DNA from: Weissella sagaensis
GTDB taxonomy: Bacteria; Bacillota; Bacilli; Lactobacillales; Lactobacillaceae
Length of the DNA: 64,000 nt
Direction: 5' to 3'
NCBI RefSeq assembly: GCF_005405285.1
Contig: NZ_BJDT01000001.1
Location: 406,726 to 470,725, forward strand
A program made the translations under genes and the position numbers. The notes beneath the pieces were generated by a model that saw only the letters and a list, made by a program, of their open reading frames with translations, made no database searches and was not told the origin of the DNA. Position 1 is the stretch's first letter, and the number at the start of each line of letters is the position of its first letter. Of this stretch, positions 53,519 to 62,170 are shown piece after piece.

Positions 53519-53866
53519 ATGAGTGGACGAGAATTACGACGTGATTTGGCTGTCTTACCGATGAGTGTCGTACGAGAATTAACGGGGTTAACTGATCGTC
53601 AAGTACGTTATTATGATCAACAAGGTTTGGTTGAACCGCAAAGAGGTGCAGGTAAACAACGTCGTTTTTCTTTAGAAGATGTTGATCGTCTACTCCAAAT
53701 TGCTGAGTATTTAGATGCGGGCTACACTGTAGCAGAAATTCGCGAAGTAGATGCAAAGAAACTTCGCAAGCAAAATAATACAGCACCTTCCGAAGAAAGT
53801 TTACGCCATATGTTAGCAGATGAGTTATTAAATATTGGGCGTTTTAATGGTCAGCAGAAATTTTAA
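53519..53866 (+). CDS. glnR: Nitrogen regulator GlnR (MerR family)
   Basis: A 115-residue MerR-type repressor of nitrogen genes. The DNA-binding domain shows [60 protein letters not shown], as in GlnR. In Firmicutes it binds TGTNAN7TNACA and is activated by feedback-inhibited glutamine synthetase through its C-terminal tail. The C-terminus here is short and hydrophilic. A matching box lies 60 bp upstream (autoregulation), and glnA follows by 34 bp. Start: ATG after AGGGAGGT. Confidence 0.95.
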   Translation: MSGRELRRDLAVLPMSVVRELTGLTDRQVRYYDQQGLVEPQRGAGKQRRFSLEDVDRLLQIAEYLDAGYTVAEIREVDAKKLRKQNNTAPSEESLRHMLADELLNIGRFNGQQKF

Positions 53867-53900
53867 AAGTTGTATACAGTATAAAGGAGACGTGAGTTTA

Positions 53901-55247
53901 ATGGTACGTAGAGCATACACAAAAGATGATATCCGACAGAAAATTGTAGATGAAAATGTTGAGTTTTTACGGTTGCAATTCTCAGATGTTTTTGGCAATA
54001 TCAAAAACGTTGAGGTGCCTGTTTCACAACTAGAAAAGGTGCTATCAAATAATTTGATGTTTGATGGCTCATCAATTGAAGGATTTGTACGCATCGAAGA
54101 ATCAGACATGTATCTATATCCTGATTTGGCAACTTTCATGATTTTTCCATGGGCAACAGATGAACATGGTGGAAAAGTGGCCCGGTTAATTGCTGATATC
54201 TATACAGTAGATCGTGAACCATTTGCAGGTGATCCACGTAGTAACTTGAAGCGTGTGCTTAAGCAGATGACTGCCGATGGCTTTTCAAAGTTTAATCTTG
54301 GTACGGAACCTGAATTCTTCCTTCTTAAACTGGATGAAAAAGGTAAGCCAACAATGAACTTGAATGATAAGGGTGGCTATTTTGATTTGGCACCATTGGA
54401 TATGGGTGAAAACACACGTCGCGAAATCGTTCTTGAGATGGAAAAGATGGGCTTTGAAGTAGAAGCTGCGCACCACGAAGTTGCGCCTGGTCAACACGAA
54501 GTTGATTTTAAGTATGCAGATGCCTTAGATGCTGCTGATAACATTCAAACGTTTAAGCTTATTGTTAAAACCATTGCACGTAAGCATGGCTTGTATGCAA
54601 CATTCTTGCCAAAGCCTATTTCAGGAATCAATGGAAATGGTATGCACGTTAACATGTCATTGTTTAATGATGCAGGTAATGCCTTTTATGATGAAGAGGG
54701 TGAGTTACAGTTATCAGAGACTGCCTATCATTTCTTAGGTGGTGTGTTAGAACACGCCGCTAGCTTTACTGCCATTACAAATCCAACAGTTAACTCATAT
54801 AAGCGTTTAACACCTGGCTACGAAGCACCAGTATATGTTGCTTGGTCAGGTTCAAATCGTTCACCAATGGTTCGTGTTCCAGCTTCTCGTGGTAACTCAA
54901 CACGTTTAGAATTACGTTCTGTTGACCCAACTGCTAATCCTTATTTGACGTTTGCAGCTATTTTGACGGCTGGCCTAGATGGTATTGAGCGCAAGTTAGA
55001 GCCAACGCATGCTGTCGACCGTAACATTTACTTAATGGATGAAAGTGAACGTCGTCGTGCAGGTATCACTGATTTGCCAGATACATTACTTGAAGCTGTA
55101 AGCAAATTGCAGGAAGATGAAGTTATTCAATCAGCTATCGGAAAGCACATGGCACGTACTTTTGTTGATGCTAAACGTCTTGAATATCAATCTTACCGTC
55201 GTGAAGTTTCACAATGGGAAATTGATAATTATCTAGAGCAATACTAA
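53901..55247 (+). CDS. glnA: Glutamine synthetase, type I
   Basis: A 448-residue dodecameric enzyme making glutamine from glutamate, ammonia and ATP. The substrate motif [11 protein letters not shown] and DGSSIEGF lie at the N-terminus, [11 protein letters not shown] in the middle, and the ATP-binding [27 protein letters not shown] further on. It lacks the adenylylation Tyr loop of enteric GSI-beta, so is GSI-alpha, controlled by feedback and GlnR. The ATG at 53901 follows AAAGGAGACG; earlier in-frame Met codons lie in glnR. It ends at a strong terminator. Confidence 0.97.
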   Translation: MVRRAYTKDDIRQKIVDENVEFLRLQFSDVFGNIKNVEVPVSQLEKVLSNNLMFDGSSIEGFVRIEESDMYLYPDLATFMIFPWATDEHGGKVARLIADIYTVDREPFAGDPRSNLKRVLKQMTADGFSKFNLGTEPEFFLLKLDEKGKPTMNLNDKGGYFDLAPLDMGENTRREIVLEMEKMGFEVEAAHHEVAPGQHEVDFKYADALDAADNIQTFKLIVKTIARKHGLYATFLPKPISGINGNGMHVNMSLFNDAGNAFYDEEGELQLSETAYHFLGGVLEHAASFTAITNPTVNSYKRLTPGYEAPVYVAWSGSNRSPMVRVPASRGNSTRLELRSVDPTANPYLTFAAILTAGLDGIERKLEPTHAVDRNIYLMDESERRRAGITDLPDTLLEAVSKLQEDEVIQSAIGKHMARTFVDAKRLEYQSYRREVSQWEIDNYLEQY

Positions 55248-55264
55248 AATTTCTAAAAAAATTA

Positions 55265-55307
55265 TAAAAACAACGCTAACTTAATCTTAAGTAGCGTTGT
55301 TTTTTGC
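55265..55307 (+). terminator. glnA terminator
   Basis: AACAACGCTA-CTTAA pairs with TTAAG-TAGCGTTGTT with one bulge, followed by TTTT. Confidence 0.88.
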
Positions 55308-55331
55308 ATTATCGTTGTATGATAGTAATAG
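55304..55331 (+). promoter_or_regulatory. Possible promoter of the three-gene unit
   Basis: TTGCAT (55304-55309), 16-bp spacer and TAATAG (55326-55331). It starts in the tail of the glnA terminator, so the following genes have a separate but weak promoter. Confidence 0.4.
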
Positions 55332-55386
55332 GCGGATTTTATTTGCCAGTATTTATAATTTATCAATAAAAATAGGAGGGGTTGAG

Positions 55387-56265
55387 ATGGAAAGTACGCC
55401 ATATATTCAGACAGATTTACCGTCAGATCAATCCGGATTACAACAAAAGTTACAAACCAAGTTAGATTATTTAGCAGATATTCAAACTGCGGTTGTATCG
55501 GGGGATGATCGCAAAATTTATGAACTATTGGACAATCAAAAGTATGATTTAAAGGTACGTCATCAATCAGAAACGGCATCAAATCGGCCATTAGCAACTT
55601 TAGTGGATGATATTCGTGATGAATTAAGTCATCATTTAGGTCAAAAATTAATTAGTTATCTATCAAAAACATTTCCATTTTTTTATTATGAAGAAACACA
55701 ACTGGGTGTTTTTCAATTATACTTCGGTAATTGGTGGGACCGTCGTCATTTTGGTATTTTAGATCCATTGGCTGTTAATTTTATTTTTGACGATGATGAA
55801 TATGAAAAGCTTGATAAGGCGGTTAGTTTAGCTGAACGTGGCCAGCGGTATAACGCACAGGTAATCGAAGACACCACTCGTGCAAATGAAACATTGCAAA
55901 AAATTGTTGACGGTCAAAATCAACGTGATGCAGAACGAACACAATTATTAGCACAATTATCTACCACCGAAGAACGTGGGGGCCTATTTGGTAATCGTGG
56001 TCAGTCTGAGCAACGTGAAGTATTAAAAGAACGATTGAAACATTTAGACGCAGCTGACGCTAAAGCGCAAACAGTACCCGCATTGATTGCAGAGAATAAC
56101 GCACAAATTTTAAGCTATTCAAAGGAAGATACAATCTTAATTTATGAACAACGTGCAATTGTAGACGCATTTGGGACATTTGATAACTTCCAACAAGCAG
56201 TTGTTAATTTGTATGAAAGTTATGTATCAAATTTAAAAGCTACTTCTGAGCAAGGAGGTGTTTAA
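55387..56265 (+). CDS. Unrecognised soluble protein A of a three-gene unit
   Basis: A 292-residue protein that I do not recognise. No signal peptide or membrane helix. A globular N-terminal half includes HHLGQKLISYLSKTFPFFYYEETQLGVF and GNWWDRRHFGILDPLAVNFIFDDDEYE. Residues about 140-220 form a predicted coiled coil (EKLDKAVSLAERGQRYNAQVIEDTTRANETLQKI and EQREVLKERLKHLDAADAKAQ). The start after AGGAGGGG at 55387 is firm. The next gene starts one base after the stop, in a cluster of three co-directional genes of unknown function between glnA and tRNA-Arg. The motifs give no enzymatic clue. Confidence 0.75.
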   Translation: MESTPYIQTDLPSDQSGLQQKLQTKLDYLADIQTAVVSGDDRKIYELLDNQKYDLKVRHQSETASNRPLATLVDDIRDELSHHLGQKLISYLSKTFPFFYYEETQLGVFQLYFGNWWDRRHFGILDPLAVNFIFDDDEYEKLDKAVSLAERGQRYNAQVIEDTTRANETLQKIVDGQNQRDAERTQLLAQLSTTEERGGLFGNRGQSEQREVLKERLKHLDAADAKAQTVPALIAENNAQILSYSKEDTILIYEQRAIVDAFGTFDNFQQAVVNLYESYVSNLKATSEQGGV

Positions 56266-56266
56266 T

Positions 56267-57280
56267 ATGACTAAACATCTACAGCAACGTGTTAACTCAT
56301 ATGTTAATTTACTTGCAAATGATATTGGACGTATTCAAGAATTATTAGCACAGGTTAATGAATTAGCTAGTGCGGATAATCCTAAGAAGGTTCATTTGTT
56401 GGCACAACAATTAACGACATCGTCTTTAGATACAGAATGGGTTGTCGTGCCACGTCAATATTCGCAAGCTGATTGGTATTTATTGGCTTTTGATCGATTT
56501 TTACAATTTGCTAAAGTTACAACATATGATATTTTGACACCAGCAGAGCGAGAAGAATTAACGCTAGTATTCCCTGGTTTAGATGAACCAGCGACTTTTG
56601 AATTTGAAGTTAATCATGATGATAATGGTGGCGCTTATTTTACTGAATTAGGGACACAAAAGCGTTTGTTTTATTGGTCACTAACTCGTCGGCAAATTTA
56701 TTTTAATGCTGATGCAATTACTGATTTGTTGGTGGAAAATTTTCGTAAAAAAACAACAGCGGCACGAATCCGACCAATTGCTAATTTATTAACGACATTT
56801 GGTCGTTACATGGAACAAGAATTTGATTATCAAGTTGATTATAATATTTTAGAAACGCAAGATGATTTTTTGTATCCAATGAAACAAAAGGAATTGCCTG
56901 CGGGCATGTTGGATCGATTGTTTGTCTTGTCAGCTGATTCAAATTACTTTTTACAGGCGATTCCAAATGGTGCCGGATTAGTATTAGATCGTGGTGTCGA
57001 AGTGCGTTTGTTTTATGTGAATGATGCAACTGCTTCAAATGCACAACGCTGGCATTTTCAAGTAATGGATGGTCAGGATGCTATTTCATGGTTAGATGTT
57101 TTGCTAGATTATGATTTTATTGGTGCTTGGTACCTTGTAGAACGACGTTATTTAGCAATCGAAAGCGAACCACTTGTGTTTGAAAAGACGGCAGTAAACG
57201 ATCCCGAAACAAATGATGCCAATGAGCCGGTTATTAAACCAGAGGTGTTGATACCAAAATCAGTTGAGGAGTTAGCGTAG
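56267..57280 (+). CDS. Unrecognised soluble protein B of a three-gene unit
   Basis: A 337-residue soluble-looking protein with no match I can name. Distinct blocks are TEWVVVPRQYSQADWYLLAFDRFLQFAKVTTYDILT, QKRLFYWSLTRRQIYFNADAITDLLVENFRKKT and VRLFYVNDATASNAQRWHFQVMDGQDAISWLDVLLDY. The first 35 residues are helical with an AsN-rich loop. The ATG at 56267 follows AAGGAGGTG; the GTG three codons earlier is inside that site. The start lies one base after the stop of gene A, and gene C begins at the base after its stop, a tightly coupled operon, so the products likely act together (inference). Confidence 0.75.
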   Translation: MTKHLQQRVNSYVNLLANDIGRIQELLAQVNELASADNPKKVHLLAQQLTTSSLDTEWVVVPRQYSQADWYLLAFDRFLQFAKVTTYDILTPAEREELTLVFPGLDEPATFEFEVNHDDNGGAYFTELGTQKRLFYWSLTRRQIYFNADAITDLLVENFRKKTTAARIRPIANLLTTFGRYMEQEFDYQVDYNILETQDDFLYPMKQKELPAGMLDRLFVLSADSNYFLQAIPNGAGLVLDRGVEVRLFYVNDATASNAQRWHFQVMDGQDAISWLDVLLDYDFIGAWYLVERRYLAIESEPLVFEKTAVNDPETNDANEPVIKPEVLIPKSVEELA

Positions 57281-57790
57281 ATGCCAGAACTGGATATTGC
57301 ACAATATTTGCGGCTGACCAAAGACATGTCACATATGATTAGTAATCAGTGGTCAGCCCCAATTGGTCCCAAACAAATTTTGTTAAATGACTATTTGAAT
57401 TTAGATGTTACATTAAGTAAACTAATGATGGCAACACAGTCAATCATGATTAATGTGCCAAGTGAGACGTTGTCAGTAGCTGAAGAAGAAATTATTAATC
57501 TGTATACGCAAGCGTTAGTTCAATTTTTGACAATTAGTTTAAAGCAACAATGGACGCATTTGATGGTGATGACCGATGAGGATATTGACCAGTTTAAAAA
57601 ATTTCCACAACGTCATTTAGCACATCAATATATGGGCATCAAGACTATGTTATTAAATAGTTACCATCAAAAGCGACAAGCTGACTTTGCGCATGCGTGG
57701 CGGTCTTTTTTAAAATTAGGGTTAGTCGAATTAAATCTGACGCAGAAAGCATTGGATGAGACAATTCAAAAAATTTTTAATGAGAAGTAA
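57281..57790 (+). CDS. Unrecognised soluble protein C of a three-gene unit
   Basis: A 169-residue, mostly helical protein that I do not recognise. It begins MPELDIAQYLRLTKDMSHMISNQWSAPIGPKQILLNDYLNLD and is rich in Leu, Gln and Met; no transmembrane segment, no cysteine and no catalytic motif. Its ATG follows the stop of gene B without a gap, with GAGGAG as ribosome binding site. A tRNA-Arg promoter starts three bases after its stop codon, so the operon ends close by, with no hairpin terminator between. Confidence 0.75.
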   Translation: MPELDIAQYLRLTKDMSHMISNQWSAPIGPKQILLNDYLNLDVTLSKLMMATQSIMINVPSETLSVAEEEIINLYTQALVQFLTISLKQQWTHLMVMTDEDIDQFKKFPQRHLAHQYMGIKTMLLNSYHQKRQADFAHAWRSFLKLGLVELNLTQKALDETIQKIFNEK

Positions 57791-57792
57791 GC

Positions 57793-57821
57793 TTGATTCA
57801 TTATGAAAATAAACGTACAAT
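57793..57821 (+). promoter_or_regulatory. tRNA-Arg promoter
   Basis: TTGATT (57793-57798), 17-bp spacer and TACAAT (57816-57821). Confidence 0.75.
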
Positions 57822-57855
57822 AGATGAGGCGGATGCATATTTGTAGCATCTATTG
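57818..57855 (+). repeat. Inverted repeat ahead of tRNA-Arg
   Basis: CAATAGATG (57818-57826) and CATCTATTG (57847-57855) are perfect complements; the left arm covers most of the -10 element. GATGC and GCATC inside can pair alternatively. Confidence 0.7.
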
Positions 57856-57860
57856 TCTAT

Positions 57861-57934
57861 GCAACTGTAGCACAACTGGATAGTGCACTCGGTTTCTACC
57901 CGAGAGGTTGTGGGTTCGAACCCCACCAGTTGCA
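57861..57934 (+). tRNA. tRNA-Arg (anticodon UCU)
   Basis: A full cloverleaf: acceptor GCAACTG with CAGTTGC, D arm GCAC-AACTGGATA-GTGC, anticodon stem CTCGG with CCGAG around TTTCTAC (anticodon TCT, reading AGA/AGG), and T arm GTGGG-TTCGAAC-CCCAC. Discriminator A; CCA is not encoded. Confidence 0.94.
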
Positions 57935-57936
57935 AA

Positions 57937-57993
57937 AAAAATAGTCCTAGCAATGTTGTTAAATCAACATTGCTAGGACTATTTTTAATTTGT
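57937..57993. terminator. tRNA-Arg terminator
   Basis: AAATAGTCCTAGCAATGTTG pairs perfectly with the complementary run ending in GGACTATTT, followed by TTAATTT. T residues on the other strand could also stop the converging membrane-protein gene. Confidence 0.93.
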
Positions 57994-58040
57994 AGTATTT
58001 TTGTAGAAGCGAAAATACTAGGAGCTTAAGGATATAGTAA

Positions 58041-59816
58041 CTATCTATAATTTTTTTGATCCATTTTTTTAGCAAATAATAAAAAGATTACTAATAACAA
58101 CCAGCTTACATCAGATAACACAATGAATAACTTTGATAATGTAGATGACTCATATTGCAAAGTGAGTTCATTATGACCTTTCATACCATGCAATTTTATC
58201 GTACCAATTGCTGTTTTGGTAATGGTTGTGTTTTTTAAAAGACGATGATTTAAATGCACCAGAGTATTTTGATAAACAAAAGCAGGTAATTCAATGTCAT
58301 GACGCCGACTTTGGGTCCAAAAAATATGTAACACACCATGAGGTGAAACACTTTTTTTGAATAAGTTATGTTTTTCAGAAACATGAGCTGTATATAAATT
58401 ATAATAATCTAAATTTTCATCAATTTTATTAATTGGTAAGTAGTCTGGCGTTGTACGGTCGACGGTATTTATGAATTGACTGAGATCTTTGTTATGCCAA
58501 GTTGGCATAAGATCGACAACGGTATTAACAGGGTGACCATCTATTGGATGTAATCTTAGATCCTTTTGATTAATAGCCGCACTTTGGGCAATAGTCGTTG
58601 TGTCTCTTGTATTTGTAATCACATTATTTGATACGGAAACAGTTATACTAATAACGCTGAGTATTGCTAATACGGTTACGATAAAGGGCATAGTAGTATT
58701 GGCATTAAAGGTAGTCGTTATCAATTCTTTAATGGCTAAAGTAGTACCCAATAAAATGAAAATTTCACCAACCAATGTCAATCTAAACGAGAATTGTAAA
58801 AAATGCATGATTTGTGGTAAATGAGTTTGTATTGATGACCAAGGCATCAAATTGCTACCTAAGACAAAGTAGGTTAGTCCAGATAAATTTAATATTTTAG
58901 TGAGCGTATGTAATTGCTTCCAAAATAAAATAAGCATCGTTAAACTTAAAATAGCTAAGACTGCTAAAATATTTTCCACTATTGAAATGTGATTACCTAG
59001 TAAAGGAATGCCATTAGTTGATAAAGCATTGAATGGATTAAAGATGTTTGTTGTCACATCAATACGTGTTGGTGGCACCAATGTGTTGTGGTTTGATATT
59101 TGCAAATAAGGCAAAATAGAATTCAAACATAAAATAATGGCAACAATGACTGCAGTTACTAAATATTTAAGCATGTCACCTTTGTGTTGTGTTTTGATAA
59201 AGCCGATAATAAAGGGTGCGATGAGCACAGGAATTGCAAAAGATGCACTCAACAAATGTCCTTGAACTTGTAAACTAACAGCCAATGCTAGGAAAAGTGC
59301 ATTTTTTAATTTTATGTTATCTTGTAACATGTCCATCATGGGCAGAATGATTAGTGGGAGCAAAGCTAAACCAATCGAACGCCAACCAGAGACAATTAAA
59401 AAAGAAGCGATAGCATTGGAAGATAAATAAATAATACCTAAACCGATGCTTATGGTTTTATTGAAACCAAGTTTTAGTGACACATAATAGGTGGTTAGTC
59501 CTGCTAATAATAAGACTAATATATTGATAATAACTTGGAATTTTAACCAAGAACCCGCTATTAATAATATAATACTTAACAAGTAGGTCAAAAAAGGACT
59601 ATATAGCGCATTAACAATCCGGCCTGATTGTTGAAATGAGTACAGATTAAGCATCGAAAAATTTAAATGCTTAATTTGCATGGCACTTTCATATAAACGT
59701 CCATAATGGAAATAGCCATCAACACCCAAGATTGGAGTTTTGTTTAAAATAATGGGACTGGTAACAAAAATAGCAATTACTAAAAGAATAATTATTGGTT
59801 GAACATGTTTTTTCAT
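58041..59816 (-). CDS. Large polytopic membrane protein (GT-C-like), unknown role
   Basis: A 591-residue protein with a signal-like first helix (about 7-27) and ten or more further helices to about residue 400; an extracellular region (420-560) and a last helix (about 565-585). The first loop GVDGYFHYGRLYESAMQI has an Asp-rich stretch similar to GT-C glycosyltransferases and '6-pyruvoyl tetrahydropterin synthase-related' membrane proteins. This, with the topology, resembles the YfhO-like protein at 42468. Sugar transfer to an envelope polymer is a guess. AT-rich and Ile/Leu-rich, more so than neighbours. The ATG follows AGAGGATT on the minus strand. Convergent with tRNA-Arg. Confidence 0.75.
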   Translation of the reverse strand: MKKHVQPIIILLVIAIFVTSPIILNKTPILGVDGYFHYGRLYESAMQIKHLNFSMLNLYSFQQSGRIVNALYSPFLTYLLSIILLIAGSWLKFQVIINILVLLLAGLTTYYVSLKLGFNKTISIGLGIIYLSSNAIASFLIVSGWRSIGLALLPLIILPMMDMLQDNIKLKNALFLALAVSLQVQGHLLSASFAIPVLIAPFIIGFIKTQHKGDMLKYLVTAVIVAIILCLNSILPYLQISNHNTLVPPTRIDVTTNIFNPFNALSTNGIPLLGNHISIVENILAVLAILSLTMLILFWKQLHTLTKILNLSGLTYFVLGSNLMPWSSIQTHLPQIMHFLQFSFRLTLVGEIFILLGTTLAIKELITTTFNANTTMPFIVTVLAILSVISITVSVSNNVITNTRDTTTIAQSAAINQKDLRLHPIDGHPVNTVVDLMPTWHNKDLSQFINTVDRTTPDYLPINKIDENLDYYNLYTAHVSEKHNLFKKSVSPHGVLHIFWTQSRRHDIELPAFVYQNTLVHLNHRLLKNTTITKTAIGTIKLHGMKGHNELTLQYESSTLSKLFIVLSDVSWLLLVIFLLFAKKMDQKNYR

Positions 59817-59986
59817 ATTAATCCTCTAAAATATTATTTTAATATAATATACCACACAAGATTGAATTATTTCGTTACAGTGTTATTCGTTTTAAACATG
59901 GTTTGGTTAGAGGGAAAATGCAATAGCTTAATTTATTCGTTTCAATTGGTAGGTTTATATTAATGGCGTGAATTAATATCTTATGA

Positions 59987-60015
59987 TTGAATTTCATTAT
60001 GCATTAGGTTATAAT
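59987..60015 (+). promoter_or_regulatory. rplU promoter
   Basis: TTGAAT (59987-59992), 17-bp spacer and perfect TATAAT (60010-60015). Confidence 0.82.
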
Positions 60016-60021
60016 ATTTTA

Positions 60022-60146
60022 TGTTGTGTTTGTGGTATCTCACAAACTGCAACCACTCAATACCTGTATTAAGTGATTAATTTAGTCCGCGGGTATTGGT
60101 GAGTCTAAGTTTTTACAAAAAATTTTTTATGGAGGTCTACAGACTC
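60022..60146 (+). ncRNA. Ribosomal protein L21 leader
   Basis: The leader from about 60022 to the rplU ribosome binding site contains TTGTG...CACAA-type pairing (60025-60046) and a second hairpin with ATACC and GGTAT in the 60060-60100 region. The position, length and layout fit the Firmicute L21 leader, by which L21 represses its own mRNA. Assignment is by context rather than a full covariance match. Confidence 0.65.
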
Positions 60147-60449
60147 ATGGCATCATATGCAATCATTGAGAACGGTGGAAAGCAATACAAAGTTTCTGCC
60201 GGTGACGTAATTTACGTCGAAAAGATGGACGCCGCCGAAGGTGACAAGGTTGTCTTTGACAAAGTTGTCTTCGCTGATGGCAAATTAGGTGCACCTTATG
60301 TTGAAGGTGTTACTGTTTCAGGAACTGTTGAGAAGCAAGGTAAGGAAAAGAAAGTTGTTACTTTCAAGTACAAGCCAAAGAAGCACTCACATGCTAAGCA
60401 AGGTCACCGCCAACCTTATACTAAGGTTGTCATTGACTCAATTGCCTAA
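60147..60449 (+). CDS. rplU: 50S ribosomal protein L21
   Basis: A 100-residue large-subunit protein. [27 protein letters not shown] is diagnostic, as is the RNA-binding [21 protein letters not shown]. The ATG at 60147 follows ATGGAGGTC; an upstream in-frame Met in the leader is not used. Normally a prp (ysxB) gene lies between rplU and rpmA in Firmicutes; here the gap is only 25 bp, so prp is not in place. Preceded by the L21 leader and a strong promoter. Confidence 0.97.
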   Translation: MASYAIIENGGKQYKVSAGDVIYVEKMDAAEGDKVVFDKVVFADGKLGAPYVEGVTVSGTVEKQGKEKKVVTFKYKPKKHSHAKQGHRQPYTKVVIDSIA

Positions 60450-60474
60450 GCCATCGGATAGGAGGATTTAAATC

Positions 60475-60786
60475 ATGCAATTAAATTTGAATAACTTGAC
60501 GATGCTTGCTCACCACAAAGGTGGTGGTTCATCAGCCAACGGTCGTGACTCAGCTGGTCGTCGTCTAGGTACAAAGCGTGCCGACGGACAAGACATCAAA
60601 GCTGGATCAATCATTTACCGCCAACGTGGTACTCACATCTACCCAGGTGTGAACGTTGGACGCGGTAACGATGATACATTGTTTGCTTTGACTGATGGTG
60701 TTGTAAAGTTCGGTCGTATGGGCCGTGACAAGCGCCAAGTATCAGTTGTATCTCGTGAAGAATACAAAGAAATTATTGCTAAGTAA
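60475..60786 (+). CDS. rpmA: 50S ribosomal protein L27 with N-terminal extension
   Basis: A 103-residue protein whose mature part, [28 protein letters not shown], reaches the peptidyl-transferase centre. The first residues [11 protein letters not shown] form the extension that, in Firmicutes, the Prp protease removes after a NLQFFA-like motif. Here the motif is NNLTMLA, so Phe is replaced and the site is divergent. prp is not between rplU and rpmA. AGGAGG precedes the ATG. A strong terminator follows. Confidence 0.95.
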   Translation: MQLNLNNLTMLAHHKGGGSSANGRDSAGRRLGTKRADGQDIKAGSIIYRQRGTHIYPGVNVGRGNDDTLFALTDGVVKFGRMGRDKRQVSVVSREEYKEIIAK

Positions 60787-60794
60787 TTAGCTGT

Positions 60795-60832
60795 TAAAAA
60801 GACTTACTAATTTAATTAGTAGGTCTTTTTTG
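60795..60832 (+). terminator. rplU-rpmA terminator
   Basis: AAAGAC-TACTAAT pairs with ATTAGTA-GTCTTT with one bulge, then TTTG. Confidence 0.9.
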
Positions 60833-60991
60833 TTTATCGTTACTACATAGGATTTCTTGGTGAAAACGGGTGTATCGTTAAGGCATATTGTATACTATAA
60901 TTATGAAAAAATTTGTAAAAAAGATATGATAAATAATTTGAACAATAAAATAAAAATCGATAAGTAACAGATTAAAAGGAGAGGTCTTATT

Positions 60992-62170
60992 ATGACATTT
61001 GTAACTGAAGAAGCTTTACAGTGGTCATTTGAATTAGCGAATGATGCTGTGTATTTTGCATCCCCTGACGGGCAAACAAAGTACTATGGTTTTGGTAAAC
61101 AAGCTGAGTTAATTGGTGGTTCATTTGAACAAGCACAAATTTGGTTAGCTAAAGTTCAAAAAAATCAGTTACAACCAGTTTTTGGTGGCTTTGCTTTTGA
61201 CGAGCAGCAAATTAATGATTCTCGATTAATGAACGGTTACTTTTTCCAACCAGCTGTTGTTTATGATGTTGTAAAACAACAAGTAATGGGTCAAAAAATC
61301 GACCTTGTACGGCAAACACAATCAAGTGGGACTGATTTTGCAACTATAAAAGACGAAACAGATTGGCATACACGGATTCAAGTCGCAATTGATGACATGC
61401 AACAAAATATGGTGCATGAAAAAGTCGTTTTGGGACGTCAACGAGAAATTCAGTTAACGGCAGCATTAAATGAGCGTCAAATCATTAAAAGTTTACAAAA
61501 GACACAACCAACGAGTTATCATTTTGTATTAAAGCATGGTGGGGAATTATTCGTTTCTGCAACACCAGAGCGGCTGGTGAAAGTTGCTAACGGTCAACTA
61601 GCAACGGCTGCAGTAGCTGGGACGATTAAACGTGGGGAAAATGAGTCTGCTGATGAAGCACTAGCTAATGAGCTATGGCATGATCAAAAAAATCGTCGTG
61701 AACATCAAACGGTTGTCGCGACTATTAAGTCTAATTTAGAGGCTGCCAATATTACACAGTTGAAAATGCCAGAGACACCACAAATTTTAAAAAATCCACA
61801 GGTGCAACATCTATACACCCCAATCACTGGCACTTTGTCTGCTGATAATAGTTTATTGGCAATTATTAAACAATTACATCCGACCCCTGCCTTAGGTGGT
61901 AAGCCAAGCACATGGGCATTAGAGACGATTGCAGCAATTGAAAAATATCCACGGGGCTTATTTAGTGGTCCGATTGGTGTGATAATGCCAGATGGGGATG
62001 GTGAATTTATTGTTGGTATTCGGTCAATGTGGTATCGCAATAAGTTAGTGAACTTATTTGCGGGTGCTGGTATTTTAGCCGATTCTGATGCTGCTATGGA
62101 ATATCAAGAAACGGATTTAAAATTATTACCGATGATGAATGTATTAAAGGAGCAAACATTACATGACTGA
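60992..62170 (+). CDS. menF: Isochorismate synthase MenF
   Basis: A 392-residue chorismate-using enzyme turning chorismate to isochorismate, the first step of menaquinone synthesis. The C-terminal chorismate-binding domain shows KVVLGRQREIQL, HPTPALGGKPSTWALETIAAIEKYPRGLFSGPIGVIMPDGDGEF and LFAGAGILADSDAAMEYQETDLKL, typical of MenF/EntC. The family Glu and Lys catalytic residues lie in these blocks. Start: ATG after AAAAGGAGAGG. The 3' end overlaps menD by 8 bp. Whether menaquinone is made cannot be told from three genes. Confidence 0.93.
   Translation: MTFVTEEALQWSFELANDAVYFASPDGQTKYYGFGKQAELIGGSFEQAQIWLAKVQKNQLQPVFGGFAFDEQQINDSRLMNGYFFQPAVVYDVVKQQVMGQKIDLVRQTQSSGTDFATIKDETDWHTRIQVAIDDMQQNMVHEKVVLGRQREIQLTAALNERQIIKSLQKTQPTSYHFVLKHGGELFVSATPERLVKVANGQLATAAVAGTIKRGENESADEALANELWHDQKNRREHQTVVATIKSNLEAANITQLKMPETPQILKNPQVQHLYTPITGTLSADNSLLAIIKQLHPTPALGGKPSTWALETIAAIEKYPRGLFSGPIGVIMPDGDGEFIVGIRSMWYRNKLVNLFAGAGILADSDAAMEYQETDLKLLPMMNVLKEQTLHD

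Larger units (their letters stand above)
59817..60146 (+). other. Gene-free stretch between the membrane protein and rplU
   Basis: About 330 bases without a gene. It contains the membrane-protein promoter (minus), the rplU promoter and the L21 leader. Confidence 0.7.

Noticed and set aside
53835-53900. N-terminal extension of glnA
   Set aside because: It overlaps the end of glnR, and the usual GlnA start [12 protein letters not shown] has its own ribosome binding site.
55297-55386. N-terminal extension of unknown gene A
   Set aside because: It would begin in the glnA terminator; AGGAGGGG marks the ATG at 55387.
57861-59816. tRNA-Arg as integration site of an island carrying the large membrane protein
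   Set aside because: No duplicated tRNA 3' end, integrase or other mobile gene was seen nearby.
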